A stretch of 64,000 nt of DNA from an uncultured Corynebacterium sp. (GCF_946998835.1 NZ_CAMQAZ010000008.1:1-64000); one strand, 5' to 3'. Shown: positions 45,081 to 54,235, numbered from the stretch's first letter. The notes: generated by a model not told the origin, from the letters alone. Numbers and translations: made by a program.

Positions 45081-45123
45081 GACATCCTTTAACGGACCGC
45101 ACTGAGAGGCGGGGAAGGAGGTC
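45081..45123 (+). promoter_or_regulatory. PyrR-binding loop nested in an SD-hiding hairpin
   Basis: GACATCCTT (45081-45089) can pair with AAGGAGGTC (45115-45123) in eight of nine positions, covering the pyrR ribosome site. Inside it, CCGC-A-CTGAGA-G-GCGG (45097-45112) shows the CNGNGA hexaloop typical of PyrR-binding RNA. PyrR binding would therefore lock the SD in the helix and repress translation, as reported for mycobacterial pyrR. Confidence 0.8.
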
Positions 45124-45126
45124 ACG

Positions 45127-45696
45127 ATGAGCGAAGGAACGCCGCAAACCACTGAGCTGCTCAATGCAGACGAAGTTGCACGTACCGTCGCGCGCATCGC
45201 GCACCAAATTATTGAAAAAACTGCGCTGGATAGCCCACATGCTGGGCGCGTAGTACTCCTCGGCATTCCATCTGGTGGCGTACCGCTGGCAGAGAAACTG
45301 GCCGATTTGATTGAACAATTCTCTGGCATCCGCCCTGAAACTGGATCGCTGGATATCACCCTGTATCGGGATGACCTACGCAAGGGCCCGCACCGAGCCC
45401 TGCAACCTACTAACATTCCGAATTCCGGAATCGATGGCACGACCGTCGTCCTCGTTGACGATGTCCTTTTCTCCGGCCGCACCATTCGCGCTGCACTTGA
45501 CGCTATTGCTGACATCGGCCGCCCGCGGTCAATCCAGCTTGCTGTGTTGGTCGACCGTGGTCACCGTCAACTACCAATTCGCGCCGATTACGTCGGTAAG
45601 AATCTGCCAACTTCCCGCGACGAAGACGTCGACGTGCTGGTAGAGGCACTGGACGGCCGTGACGCGGTCATTCTCACTCGGGCGGAGGAACAGTGA
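45127..45696 (+). CDS. pyrR: Pyrimidine regulatory protein PyrR / uracil phosphoribosyltransferase
   Basis: This 189-residue type I PRTase-fold protein binds pyr mRNA in response to UMP and often has weak UPRTase activity. The PRPP loop VVLVDDVLFSGRTIRAALDA is complete, and GIPSGGVPLAEKLA and LDITLYRDDL follow the family. AAGGAGG lies five bases before the ATG, within the listed hairpin. Its stop overlaps the pyrB GTG by four bases. Confidence 0.96.
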   Translation: MSEGTPQTTELLNADEVARTVARIAHQIIEKTALDSPHAGRVVLLGIPSGGVPLAEKLADLIEQFSGIRPETGSLDITLYRDDLRKGPHRALQPTNIPNSGIDGTTVVLVDDVLFSGRTIRAALDAIADIGRPRSIQLAVLVDRGHRQLPIRADYVGKNLPTSRDEDVDVLVEALDGRDAVILTRAEEQ

Positions 45697-46646
45697 AACA
45701 CCTAATTAGCATCTCGGATCTGACCAAAGATGAGATTGTCGGCCTTATGGATGAGGCTGACCGTTTCAAGGAGGTCATCCGGGGACGCGAAATCAAGAAG
45801 CTGCCGACCCTGCGCGGTCGCACCATTTACAACCTCTTTTACGAGAACTCCACTCGTACGCGTTCATCTTTCGAGACTGCCGGTAAGTGGATGAGTGCTG
45901 ATGTCATCAATATCTCGGCATCTTCTTCCTCAGTGAAAAAGGGCGAGAGTCTGAAGGATACCGCGCTGACTTTGGATGCTATCGGCGGCGATGCCATCGT
46001 CGTTAGGCATCCATCATCGGGGGCGGCACAGCTGATTGCCAAGTGGACTGAGGAGTTTGGCAACGGCCCATCGATCATCAACGCGGGTGACGGCAAGCAC
46101 CAGCACCCCACGCAGGCTCTCCTGGACGCGGTGACTCTGCGACAGCGTCTCGGCGGAATTGAAGGGCGCAAGGTCGTTATTGTTGGCGATATTCTGCACT
46201 CCCGCGTGGCTCGCTCGAATGCTGATCTGCTGAGCAAGCTCGGCGCTGAGGTCGTTTTCGTTGCTCCGCCGACGCTTCTCCCGTTCGGTATCGAGACTTG
46301 GCCGGTTCGCGTTGCGTACCGCATGGAAGACGAGATTCGCGATGCCGACGCCGTCATGATGCTGCGCGTTCAGCAGGAACGCATGCATGGCGGCTTCTTC
46401 CCGTCGCACCGCGAATACGCCACGCGCTACGGCCTGTCGAAGGCTCGCGAGAAAATGCTTCGCGACGACTGCATCGTTATGCACCCAGGACCGATGCTTC
46501 GTGGCATGGAAATTAACGATGCCGTCGCTGATTTGCCGCGAACCGCTGTGCTGCAGCAGGTTGCCAACGGCGTCCACGTCCGCATGGCAGTTCTTTTCAC
46601 ACTGCTGACCTCAGGTGTTTCCGCCAATTTGGAAGGACAGGCATAA
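45693..46646 (+). CDS. pyrB: Aspartate carbamoyltransferase catalytic subunit
   Basis: This 317-residue enzyme forms carbamoyl-aspartate. The carbamoyl phosphate motif FYENSTRTRSSFE (about residue 50), HPTQALLDA and the C-terminal HPGPMLRGMEI are intact. No pyrI regulatory subunit is present, as in other actinobacteria. GTG start, coupled to pyrR. Confidence 0.97.
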   Translation: MKHLISISDLTKDEIVGLMDEADRFKEVIRGREIKKLPTLRGRTIYNLFYENSTRTRSSFETAGKWMSADVINISASSSSVKKGESLKDTALTLDAIGGDAIVVRHPSSGAAQLIAKWTEEFGNGPSIINAGDGKHQHPTQALLDAVTLRQRLGGIEGRKVVIVGDILHSRVARSNADLLSKLGAEVVFVAPPTLLPFGIETWPVRVAYRMEDEIRDADAVMMLRVQQERMHGGFFPSHREYATRYGLSKAREKMLRDDCIVMHPGPMLRGMEINDAVADLPRTAVLQQVANGVHVRMAVLFTLLTSGVSANLEGQA

Positions 46647-48008
46647 ATGTCGAATCGCAATGAGTATGACGAAGCCTCGTACCCCGAGGTAGGGCCACTG
46701 GCTGCGTCCGCACGAGGCCAGTTGCTGCTCAAGGGTGTGCGTCCCTACGGTGAGGGCGAAGACGTCGACGTTTTGATTGAGGGCGGCATCATCGCTGAAA
46801 TTGGTACCGACCTCGAAGCCAACGCCGGCGCCGAGGTTCTTGAATTCGACTCCCTCGTGCTTCTGCCCGGTTTGGTTGACATCCACGTGCACCTCCGCGA
46901 GCCAGGCCGTGAGGATACGGAAACCCTGGCCACCGGTTCTGCCGCCGCGGCGCGCGGGGGGTTCACCGCAGTGTTTACTATGGCGAATACGGCACCGGTC
47001 ACCGACGATCCATCGATCGCGGAGTCAGTATGGCTCAAGGGCCAGGCACTAAACCTCTGTGATATTCACCCGGTCGGCTCTATTACTAAGGGCCTGAAGG
47101 GTGAGACGCTGACCGAGTTCGGCATGATGGCCGACTCGCAGGCCAAGGTGCGCATGTTCTCCGACGACGGTAAGTGCGTTGATAATCCGCTGATCATGCG
47201 TCGTGCCATTGAATACGCGCGGGGCGAGGACGTCCTTCTGGCGCAGCACTGCGAAGATCCGCGTCTGACCTCGGATGCTTCTGCCCACGAGGGCCCTACT
47301 GCTGCCCGCCTCGGCCTGACCGGCTGGCCGCGCGTCGCCGAGGAATCCATTGTTGCCCGCGATGCCATCATGGCTCGCGACTACGGCGGACGCATGCACA
47401 TCTGCCACGCATCCACCGAAGGCACTGTTGAGCTGGTCAAGTGGGCCAAGGAGCATGACATCCCACTGACCGCCGAGGTCACTCCGCATCACCTGATTCT
47501 CACTGATGAGAAGCTCGAGACCTACGACGGCGTCTACCGCGTCAACCCGCCACTGCGTGAGCACAGTGACACTTTGGCTCTGCGTCAGGCACTTATCGAC
47601 GGCACTATCGACTGCGTCGCCACCGATCACGCCCCGCACGGTTCGGAAGAGAAGTGCTGCGAGTTCGAACACGCCAAGCCTGGCATGTTGGGGCTGGAGA
47701 CCTCCATGCCGATTATCGCCGAAGAGTTTGTCTTGAAGGGTGATTGTGACTGGCGTTGGCTGGCCAAGGTTATGAGTGAGCGTCCGGCTCAGATTGTAAA
47801 GCTGCCGGGCCACGGTCGACCGATTGCCGTTGGTGAACCTGCAAACCTCACCATCGTTGACCCGGGCAAGAAGTGGACGGTCCGAGGCGAAGACTTGGCC
47901 TCGAAGTCTGAGAACACTCCTTATGAGGACATGGAGATGGCCGTATCCGTAGCAGCCACCGTGCTGCGCGGTAAGGTAACCGCTCTCAATGGAGAGGTCG
48001 CTGGATAA
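46647..48008 (+). CDS. pyrC: Dihydroorotase
   Basis: This 453-residue class I dihydroorotase closes carbamoyl-aspartate to dihydroorotate. Zinc ligands lie in GLVDIHVHLREPGREDTE; further His are in QHCED and HICHAST, and the Asp is in CVATDHAPH. It directly abuts pyrB (no spacer). Confidence 0.97.
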   Translation: MSNRNEYDEASYPEVGPLAASARGQLLLKGVRPYGEGEDVDVLIEGGIIAEIGTDLEANAGAEVLEFDSLVLLPGLVDIHVHLREPGREDTETLATGSAAAARGGFTAVFTMANTAPVTDDPSIAESVWLKGQALNLCDIHPVGSITKGLKGETLTEFGMMADSQAKVRMFSDDGKCVDNPLIMRRAIEYARGEDVLLAQHCEDPRLTSDASAHEGPTAARLGLTGWPRVAEESIVARDAIMARDYGGRMHICHASTEGTVELVKWAKEHDIPLTAEVTPHHLILTDEKLETYDGVYRVNPPLREHSDTLALRQALIDGTIDCVATDHAPHGSEEKCCEFEHAKPGMLGLETSMPIIAEEFVLKGDCDWRWLAKVMSERPAQIVKLPGHGRPIAVGEPANLTIVDPGKKWTVRGEDLASKSENTPYEDMEMAVSVAATVLRGKVTALNGEVAG

Positions 48009-48019
48009 TATTCATGTCA

Positions 48020-48041
48020 ACGCATATTAATTCACATGCGT
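48020..48041 (+). promoter_or_regulatory. 22-bp imperfect palindrome upstream of carA, probable operator
   Basis: ACGCATATTAA/TTCACATGCGT is symmetrical at nine of eleven pairs, with perfect 6-bp arms. A -10-like TATGAT follows at 48046-48051, so the palindrome covers the -35 region of a probable carA promoter. ArgR is one plausible binder because carAB also serves arginine synthesis, but the identity is unproven. Confidence 0.55.
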
Positions 48042-48045
48042 CCCG

Positions 48046-48051
48046 TATGAT
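48046..48051 (+). promoter_or_regulatory. -10 hexamer of a carA promoter
   Basis: TATGAT lies 43 bases before the carA GTG and directly behind the palindrome. It would let carAB-pyrF be transcribed independently of pyrRBC. Confidence 0.45.
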
Positions 48052-48094
48052 TAATGTAAATTCCTCGCACGCTACCCAACTGAAAGGCAATAAC

Positions 48095-49279
48095 GTGAGC
48101 AACGAGTCGCAGGCCGCGGCCGCTACAGCGGCAGTCCTGGTATTGGCAGATGGCCGAGTGTTCCGCGGACGCGGTTTTGGCGCCACCGGTACGACCCTGG
48201 GTGAGGCTGTTTTTACCACCGCTATGACGGGTTACCAGGAGACCCTGACTGATCCGTCCTACCACCGCCAGCTGGTTGTGGCCACTGCACCACAGATCGG
48301 TAACACCGGTTGGAATGACGAGGACTACGAGTCCCGTGGAAACAAGATTTGGGCAGCTGGCTTTATTATTCGCGACTTGTCGCGCATTCCCTCCAACTGG
48401 CGCTCGGAGCGGAGCTTGGAAGATGAGCTGAAGGCACAGGGCATCATCGGTATTCGTCAGATTGATACTCGCGCACTGGTTCGTCATCTGCGTGATAACG
48501 GCTCGATTGCCGCCGGTATTTTCTCCGGAGAGGACGCGCAGCAGCCCGTCGATAAGCTGCTGGAAATCGTTCGCGCACAGCCGGCGATGAAGGGCGCGGA
48601 CCTGGCTCGCGAGGTCAGCACCGATAAGTCTTACGTTGTGGAGGCACAGGGGGAGAAGAAGGCCCGCGTAGTCGCTTACGACCTGGGTATTAAGTCCAAC
48701 ACTCCGCGTGAGCTGGCTAAGCGTGGTCTGGAAGTCGTAGTTGTTCCGGCTAACACTCCGTACGAGGACATTAAGAAGGAATACCAACCGGATGGTGTCT
48801 TCATGTCCAACGGCCCAGGCGACCCGGCAACTGCCGATGAGATGGTTGCTGTTGCCAAGGCTGCGCTCGATGACGGCATGCCGCTGTTTGGTATTTGCTT
48901 CGGTAACCAGATTCTGGGTCGCGCTTTCGGCCTGAACACCTACAAGCTGGTCTTCGGTCACCGCGGCGTCAATGTCCCGGTGAAGGACCACCGCACCGGC
49001 CGCATTTTCATCACCGCTCAGAACCACGGCTTTGCGCTGGAAGGCAAGGCCGGAGAGAGCTTCGATACTCCGTGGGGCGAGGCAGAGGTCACGCACACCT
49101 GCCTTAACGACGATGTTGTGGAGGGCGTTGCACTGAAGAACGGTATGGCCTTCTCCGTGCAGTACCACCCAGAGTCCGCAGCTGGCCCACACGATGCGCA
49201 CTCTCTTTTCGATGACTTCCTGGAGTTGATCCAGCAGGTCGATTTCAACAAGTCCGCAACCGAGAACTCGAACAAGTAG
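48095..49279 (+). CDS. carA: Carbamoyl phosphate synthase small subunit (glutaminase)
   Basis: This protein of about 394 residues supplies ammonia to CarB. The N-terminal half begins AVLVLADGRVFRGRGFG. The class I amidotransferase domain has Cys in FGICFGNQ (about residue 270) and HPESAAGPHD near the end. GTG 48095 has GAAAGG seven bases upstream; an in-frame ATG at 48014 would run through the operator and promoter and is less likely. Confidence 0.96.
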   Translation: MSNESQAAAATAAVLVLADGRVFRGRGFGATGTTLGEAVFTTAMTGYQETLTDPSYHRQLVVATAPQIGNTGWNDEDYESRGNKIWAAGFIIRDLSRIPSNWRSERSLEDELKAQGIIGIRQIDTRALVRHLRDNGSIAAGIFSGEDAQQPVDKLLEIVRAQPAMKGADLAREVSTDKSYVVEAQGEKKARVVAYDLGIKSNTPRELAKRGLEVVVVPANTPYEDIKKEYQPDGVFMSNGPGDPATADEMVAVAKAALDDGMPLFGICFGNQILGRAFGLNTYKLVFGHRGVNVPVKDHRTGRIFITAQNHGFALEGKAGESFDTPWGEAEVTHTCLNDDVVEGVALKNGMAFSVQYHPESAAGPHDAHSLFDDFLELIQQVDFNKSATENSNK

Positions 49280-49303
49280 GAAAGGGCTAAGGGACCTAAC
49301 ACC

Positions 49304-52300
49304 ATGCCACGTCGTACAGACATCAACCACGTACTGGTTATCGGCTCCGGCCCGATTGTTATCGGTCAGGCCTGCGAGTTTGACTACTCCGGCACCCAGG
49401 CTTGCCGTGTGCTGCGCGAAGAGGGCCTGCGAGTCACGCTGGTCAACTCCAACCCGGCAACGATTATGACTGACCCTGAGTTCGCGGACTCCACCTACAT
49501 CGAGCCGATTGAAACCACGTACATCGAAAAGATCCTGGCTAAGGAAGCTGCAGAGGGCAACCCGATTGACGCTGTCCTGGCAACGCTCGGTGGCCAGACC
49601 GCACTGAACGCAGCTATCCAGCTGGACCGCGAAGGCATTCTGGAGAAGTACAACGTCGAGCTGATTGGTGCCGATATCCCGGCCATTCAGCGCGGTGAGG
49701 ATCGCCAGATGTTCAAGGACATCGTCGCCAAGATTGGTGGCGAATCCGCTCGTTCCCGCGTCTGCCACAACATGGATGAAGTCCATGAGACTGTTGCTGA
49801 GCTCGGCCTGCCAGTCGTTGTGCGCCCGTCGTTCACCATGGGCGGTCTGGGCTCCGGTCTGGCATTCAACCAGGAAGACCTCGACCGTATTGCTGGTGGC
49901 GGTCTTGCCGCATCTCCTGAGGCCAACGTCCTGATTGAGGAATCTATCCTCGGCTGGAAGGAATTCGAGCTCGAGCTCATGCGCGATGGCGATGACAATG
50001 TCGTCGTTGTCTGCTCCATTGAAAACGTTGATGCCCTCGGTGTTCACACCGGTGACTCGGTCACTGTCGCTCCGTCGATGACTCTGACCGATCGCGAGTA
50101 CCAGACCATGCGTGACCAGGGCATCGCTATTTTGCGCGAGGTCGGCGTCGACACCGGTGGTTGTAACATTCAGTTCGCCATCAACCCGGATGACGGCCGC
50201 ATCATCACCATTGAGATGAACCCGCGCGTCTCCCGCTCGTCCGCTCTGGCCTCCAAAGCAACTGGCTTCCCGATTGCGAAGATTGCCGCCAAGCTCGCTA
50301 TTGGCTACACCCTCGATGAGATCACCAACGACATCACCGGTGAAACCCCGGCTGCGTTCGAGCCGGTGCAGGACTACGTGATTGTCAAGGCTCCACGCTT
50401 TGCTTTCGAGAAGTTCCCGGGTGCCGACGACACCCTGACCACCACTATGAAGTCCGTCGGTGAGGCCATGGCTATTGGGCGTAACTACATCGGCGCGCTC
50501 GGTAAGGTCATGCGCTCGTTGGAAAACAAGCCAGCTGGTTTCTGGACTGTTCCGGATGAGAACTTTGCAGGTGAGCGTGCAAACGATGTCGACGCTGTCC
50601 TCGAGGACTTGAAGCGTCCGACTGAGGGCCGCATTTATGATGTCGAGCTGGCTCAGCGCCTGGGTGCTTCCATCGAGCAGATTCACGAGGCCTCCGGTCT
50701 GGACCCGTGGTTCATCGCCGAGATGGAGAATCTGCAGGACATCCGGAAGGCGCTTATCGACGCTCCGGTGCTCACCTCTGACCTGCTTCGTGAGGCCAAG
50801 TACTGGGGCCTGTCCGACGCTCAGATTGCTGCGCTGCGTCCGGAGTTGGCCGGGGAAGATGGCGTGCGCGAGCTGCGCTGGCGCCTGAATATCCACCCGG
50901 TGTTCAAGACCGTCGATACCTGCTCCGCTGAGTTCGAGGCACAGACTCCGTACCACTACTCGGCATACGAGCTGGATCCGGCTGCTGAGTCTGAGGTCGC
51001 TCCGCAGTCCGAGAAGGAAAAGGTCATTATTCTCGGCTCCGGTCCGAACCGCATTGGTCAGGGTATTGAGTTCGACTACTCCTGTGTCCATGCGGCCCTG
51101 GAGCTCTCCCGCGTTGGCTATGAGACCGTCATGGTCAACTGCAACCCGGAAACCGTCTCTACCGACTACGACACCGCAGACCGTCTCTACTTCGAGCCGC
51201 TGACCTTCGAGGATGTCCTCGAGGTCTACCACGCTGAGAGCCAGTCCGGAAAGGTCGCAGGCGTTATTGTTCAGCTCGGTGGTCAGACTCCGCTGGGGCT
51301 GGCTGAGCGTCTGCAGGCTGCAGGTGTCCCGATCGTTGGCACCAGCCCAGAGGCTATCGACCTGGCTGAGGACCGCGGTGAGTTCGGCAAGGTTCTGGCT
51401 GAGGCCAACCTGCCGGCACCGGAGTTCGGTACCGCTACCTCCTTCGCAGAAGCTCGTCAGGTCGCGGCTGAGATCGGCTATCCAGTACTGGTTCGTCCGT
51501 CCTACGTTCTCGGCGGCCGTGGAATGGAAATCGTCTACGACGAAGCCACACTGGAGGACTACATCAACCGCGCTACCGAGCTGTCCAATGAGCACCCGGT
51601 GCTGGTTGACCGCTTCCTGGACAGCGCTATCGAAATCGATGTCGATGCACTGTGTGATGGGGAAGAGGTCTACCTTGGCGGTGTTATGGAGCACATCGAG
51701 GAAGCCGGTATTCACTCCGGTGACTCCGCATGTGCGTTGCCACCGATGACCCTGTCCGGAGGCATCATCGACAAGGTGCGTGAGTCCACCAAGGCACTGG
51801 CACACGGTATTGGCGTCAAGGGCCTGATGAACGTTCAGTACGCGCTGAAGGACGAGACACTCTACGTCATCGAGGCCAACCCGCGTGCATCTCGCACCGT
51901 GCCGTTTGTCTCCAAGGCAACCTCGGTTCCGCTGGCGAAGGCCGCGTCCCGTGTCATGATGGGCGCCTCCATTGCGGAACTGCGCGAAGAGGGCATGGTT
52001 CCGTCCAACTTCGACGGTGGCTCCCTTCCTGCCGACGCTCCGATTGCGGTTAAGGAAGCTGTCCTGCCGTTCAACCGTTTCCGCGACTTCGAGGGCCGCG
52101 CCCTCGACAGCCTGCTGAGCCCGGAGATGAAGTCCACCGGTGAGGTCATGGGCCTGGCCGACAACTTCGGTGCGGCATTCGCTAAGGGGGAGCTGGCCGG
52201 TTTCGGTGAGCTGCCGACCGAAGGCACTGTCTTCGTCTCGCTGGCCAACCGCGACAAGCGCACCCTGGTCTTCCCGATTCTCACGCTGGCCGATATGGGC

Positions 52301-52663
52301 TTCCGCATTCTGGCAACAGAAGGTACTGCGGGGATGCTGCGTCGCAACGGTGTTGAATGTGAGGTCGTCGCAAAACGCACGACTGACTCCGATGCACAAG
52401 CTGACGAGCGCGACATTGTTGACATGATTCGCGACGGCGAGGTTGACATTATTATCAACACCCCGTCGGGTTCTGCCGGTGCTCGCTCCGACGGATACGA
52501 GATTCGCGCCGCTGCTGTGAGCCAGGGTGTCACCTGTGTGACCACCGCTCAGGGTGCCGTTGCTGCGCTGCAGGGCATTCTGGCGCTGCGGGGCGGCGAG
52601 ATGAGCGTCAAGGCTCTGCAGGAACTCCACCCGGCAGAACTGGCTGCCCAGGAGCAGGCCTAA
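49304..52663 (+). CDS. carB: Carbamoyl phosphate synthase large subunit
   Basis: This 1119-residue protein makes carbamoyl phosphate for pyrimidines and arginine. Two homologous ATP-grasp halves are visible (GSGPIVIGQACEFDYSG near residue 13 and GSGPNRIGQGIEFDYS near 581), an oligomerisation region between them, and a C-terminal MGS-like allosteric domain (about 960-1100; ILATEGTAGMLRRNG). Both ATP sites look intact. It follows carA by 24 bases and pyrF follows after one base. Confidence 0.98.
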   Translation: MPRRTDINHVLVIGSGPIVIGQACEFDYSGTQACRVLREEGLRVTLVNSNPATIMTDPEFADSTYIEPIETTYIEKILAKEAAEGNPIDAVLATLGGQTALNAAIQLDREGILEKYNVELIGADIPAIQRGEDRQMFKDIVAKIGGESARSRVCHNMDEVHETVAELGLPVVVRPSFTMGGLGSGLAFNQEDLDRIAGGGLAASPEANVLIEESILGWKEFELELMRDGDDNVVVVCSIENVDALGVHTGDSVTVAPSMTLTDREYQTMRDQGIAILREVGVDTGGCNIQFAINPDDGRIITIEMNPRVSRSSALASKATGFPIAKIAAKLAIGYTLDEITNDITGETPAAFEPVQDYVIVKAPRFAFEKFPGADDTLTTTMKSVGEAMAIGRNYIGALGKVMRSLENKPAGFWTVPDENFAGERANDVDAVLEDLKRPTEGRIYDVELAQRLGASIEQIHEASGLDPWFIAEMENLQDIRKALIDAPVLTSDLLREAKYWGLSDAQIAALRPELAGEDGVRELRWRLNIHPVFKTVDTCSAEFEAQTPYHYSAYELDPAAESEVAPQSEKEKVIILGSGPNRIGQGIEFDYSCVHAALELSRVGYETVMVNCNPETVSTDYDTADRLYFEPLTFEDVLEVYHAESQSGKVAGVIVQLGGQTPLGLAERLQAAGVPIVGTSPEAIDLAEDRGEFGKVLAEANLPAPEFGTATSFAEARQVAAEIGYPVLVRPSYVLGGRGMEIVYDEATLEDYINRATELSNEHPVLVDRFLDSAIEIDVDALCDGEEVYLGGVMEHIEEAGIHSGDSACALPPMTLSGGIIDKVRESTKALAHGIGVKGLMNVQYALKDETLYVIEANPRASRTVPFVSKATSVPLAKAASRVMMGASIAELREEGMVPSNFDGGSLPADAPIAVKEAVLPFNRFRDFEGRALDSLLSPEMKSTGEVMGLADNFGAAFAKGELAGFGELPTEGTVFVSLANRDKRTLVFPILTLADMGFRILATEGTAGMLRRNGVECEVVAKRTTDSDAQADERDIVDMIRDGEVDIIINTPSGSAGARSDGYEIRAAAVSQGVTCVTTAQGAVAALQGILALRGGEMSVKALQELHPAELAAQEQA

Positions 52664-52664
52664 C

Positions 52665-53534
52665 ATGACCGCGAAGGCTGGAGATTCCGCAGTGAAGACC
52701 GTCAAGGGTTTCGGCGATCGCCTCGGAGAGGTTGTCGCCGAGCGCGGCCGGCTCTGTGTGGGCATCGACCCGCACCCGGGGCTGCTGGATGCCTGGCAGT
52801 TGCCGCAATCGGCAGAAGGCCTAGAGCGCTTTGCCGCTACATGTGTCGAAGCGTTTGGTGACATCGTCGCCGTCGTCAAGCCCCAGGTGGCGTTCTTCGA
52901 GGCGTACGGTTCCAAGGGCTTTGCCGTTTTGGAGCGGACGTTGGCTGATTTGAAGGACACCGGTGCCTTGTCGATTGCCGACGCCAAGCGTGGCGATATC
53001 GGATCAACAATGGCTGCCTACGCTGAGGCCTGGCTGTCGGATGGCTCGCCGCTGGCAGCCGACGCGCTGACGGTATCTCCATACCTCGGGTTCGGCGCAC
53101 TCGATCCAGCAGTGTCGTTGGCGCTGGAGAACGGACGCGGCTTGTTTGTGCTGGCCGCAACGTCCAATCCGGAAGGTGCGTCAGTGCAGAAGGCGACTGT
53201 TTCGGGTGAAAGCCTCGCTCAGACGATGGTCGATCAGGCCGCTGCAATTAACGCTCGCCAGATTGAAGCTGGCGCAAGCGCTGGCAGCATTGGTGTCGTT
53301 GTTGGCGCAACGCTTGACGACGCCCCGGTCCTCGGCGACCTGCGCGGTCCTATCCTCATGCCCGGTGTGGGAGCTCAGGGGGGAACCCCGGCCGATGTAG
53401 ATCGTCTGGCAGGGGAGTCCAGGGGGCTTGCACTGCCGAATATCTCCCGTGCGATTCTCTCGGCAGGACCCGATGTCGTGGCGCTGCGTCGCGCAACCAT
53501 TGAAGCTGCGGCTCCGTTCCGGAACGTGAGCTAG
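52665..53534 (+). CDS. pyrF: Orotidine 5'-phosphate decarboxylase (type 2)
   Basis: This 289-residue decarboxylase makes UMP. The active site DAKRGDIGSTM (about residue 105) holds the catalytic Lys/Asp network of the longer type 2 family. LCVGIDPHPGLL and PGVGAQGG (phosphate loop) are also present. It is the last gene of the pyr operon and has a strong terminator behind it. pyrD and pyrE are elsewhere. Confidence 0.96.
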   Translation: MTAKAGDSAVKTVKGFGDRLGEVVAERGRLCVGIDPHPGLLDAWQLPQSAEGLERFAATCVEAFGDIVAVVKPQVAFFEAYGSKGFAVLERTLADLKDTGALSIADAKRGDIGSTMAAYAEAWLSDGSPLAADALTVSPYLGFGALDPAVSLALENGRGLFVLAATSNPEGASVQKATVSGESLAQTMVDQAAAINARQIEAGASAGSIGVVVGATLDDAPVLGDLRGPILMPGVGAQGGTPADVDRLAGESRGLALPNISRAILSAGPDVVALRRATIEAAAPFRNVS

Positions 53535-53555
53535 CGGCAGTACATCTAACCTACT

Positions 53556-53601
53556 GAAGCCCGCAGGGCCTGCCTAGTAAGCAGGTATCCCTGCGGGCTT
53601 C
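53556..53601 (+). terminator. Terminator of the pyr operon
   Basis: GAAGCCCGCAGGG (53556-53568) pairs perfectly with CCCTGCGGGCTTC (53589-53601). A second small stem CCTGC/GCAGG lies inside. T-run is short. It separates the core operon from the accessory segment. Confidence 0.88.
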
Positions 53602-53659
53602 CTGCGTATCTGATGGTGAGTATTTTGACACGTTAAAAATATATTGCAACCAATTTGGG

Positions 53660-53687
53660 ATTAATCATAAATGTGTTTATTAATCAT
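53660..53687 (+). repeat. Direct repeat ATTAATCAT x2 upstream of the PLA2-like gene
   Basis: Two identical ATTAATCAT units start 19 bases apart (53660 and 53679), about two helical turns. The second touches the -35 element of the promoter at 53687-53715. This is typical spacing for a regulator binding one DNA face, but the regulator is unknown. Confidence 0.5.
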
Positions 53688-53715
53688 TGTTACTAGCGGG
53701 ACAACGTGTTATAAA
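53687..53715 (+). promoter_or_regulatory. Promoter of the PLA2-like gene
   Basis: TTGTTA (53687-53692) and TATAAA (53710-53715) are separated by 17 bases, the best sigma-A-type match in the window. Transcription would begin near 53722, about 47 bases before the signal-peptide ATG. Confidence 0.65.
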
Positions 53716-53768
53716 CAGCTTAAGACAATTAGGTCAATTCCGTAGTCAATTGAACACCGAGGCGCAAA

Positions 53769-54183
53769 ATGTATAGAAAGTGCATTAATGCCTTGTGTGC
53801 ATCATTAATGGGGTTTGTAGGCCTTTTACCTGTATCTATTGCAAATGCTGAGGTTTATGACGACTACAAGATAGGAGCATTTGCAACCGAACAGGAAATT
53901 TCCGCCGCTATCTCGCAATACTCGCTTGGCGAATCCATTGAATAGGTGGCGGTATTGCGGAAAATACAATTCCGGTCCCGGCGAGCCGTTAAATTCGGCA
54001 GACGAAGCATGTAGGCGCCACGATAAATGCCTAGCTGCTGGTACTGCTGTCTGTTGGTGTGATTCGCAGCTTGTTTACGACCTTCGTCGCGTTCGGGACC
54101 AATATTCTGGTGCCGATCGCGTTTATATCGAGGCGGCGATTCAGGCTGTACCCCGATATCACGGCTGCCCGATTCCTGGGTGA
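53769..54183 (+). pseudogene. Secreted animal-type phospholipase A2-like protein, split by a frameshift
   Basis: An ATG at 53769 (GAGG six bases upstream) opens a 58-residue frame with a clear signal peptide ending in IANA (cleavage after residue 27) and stops at TAG 53943. The +1 frame, open from 53881, then carries a PLA2-type domain: YCGKYNSGPGEP as calcium loop, CRRHDKC as the CxxHDxC active site (His codon 54019, Asp 54022) and CWCDSQLV matching the second PLA2 signature with its Asp. Skipping one base at the TAG joins them into about 137 residues with six Cys in the second part. Either a one-base insertion broke the gene, the read has an error, or +1 frameshifting occurs. The PLA2 fold would cleave phospholipid sn-2 esters outside the cell. 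Confidence 0.65.
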
Positions 54184-54235
54184 TCTCGAACGGAACGATT
54201 CAGCCGTCTTATTCAAGGGGAGGAGCGGAGGAATA

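Noticed and set aside
48032..52987. A 1651-codon open frame on the minus strand opposite carA and carB
   Set aside because: It mirrors the codon structure of two certain genes, has no domain sense, and is a common shadow in GC-rich DNA.
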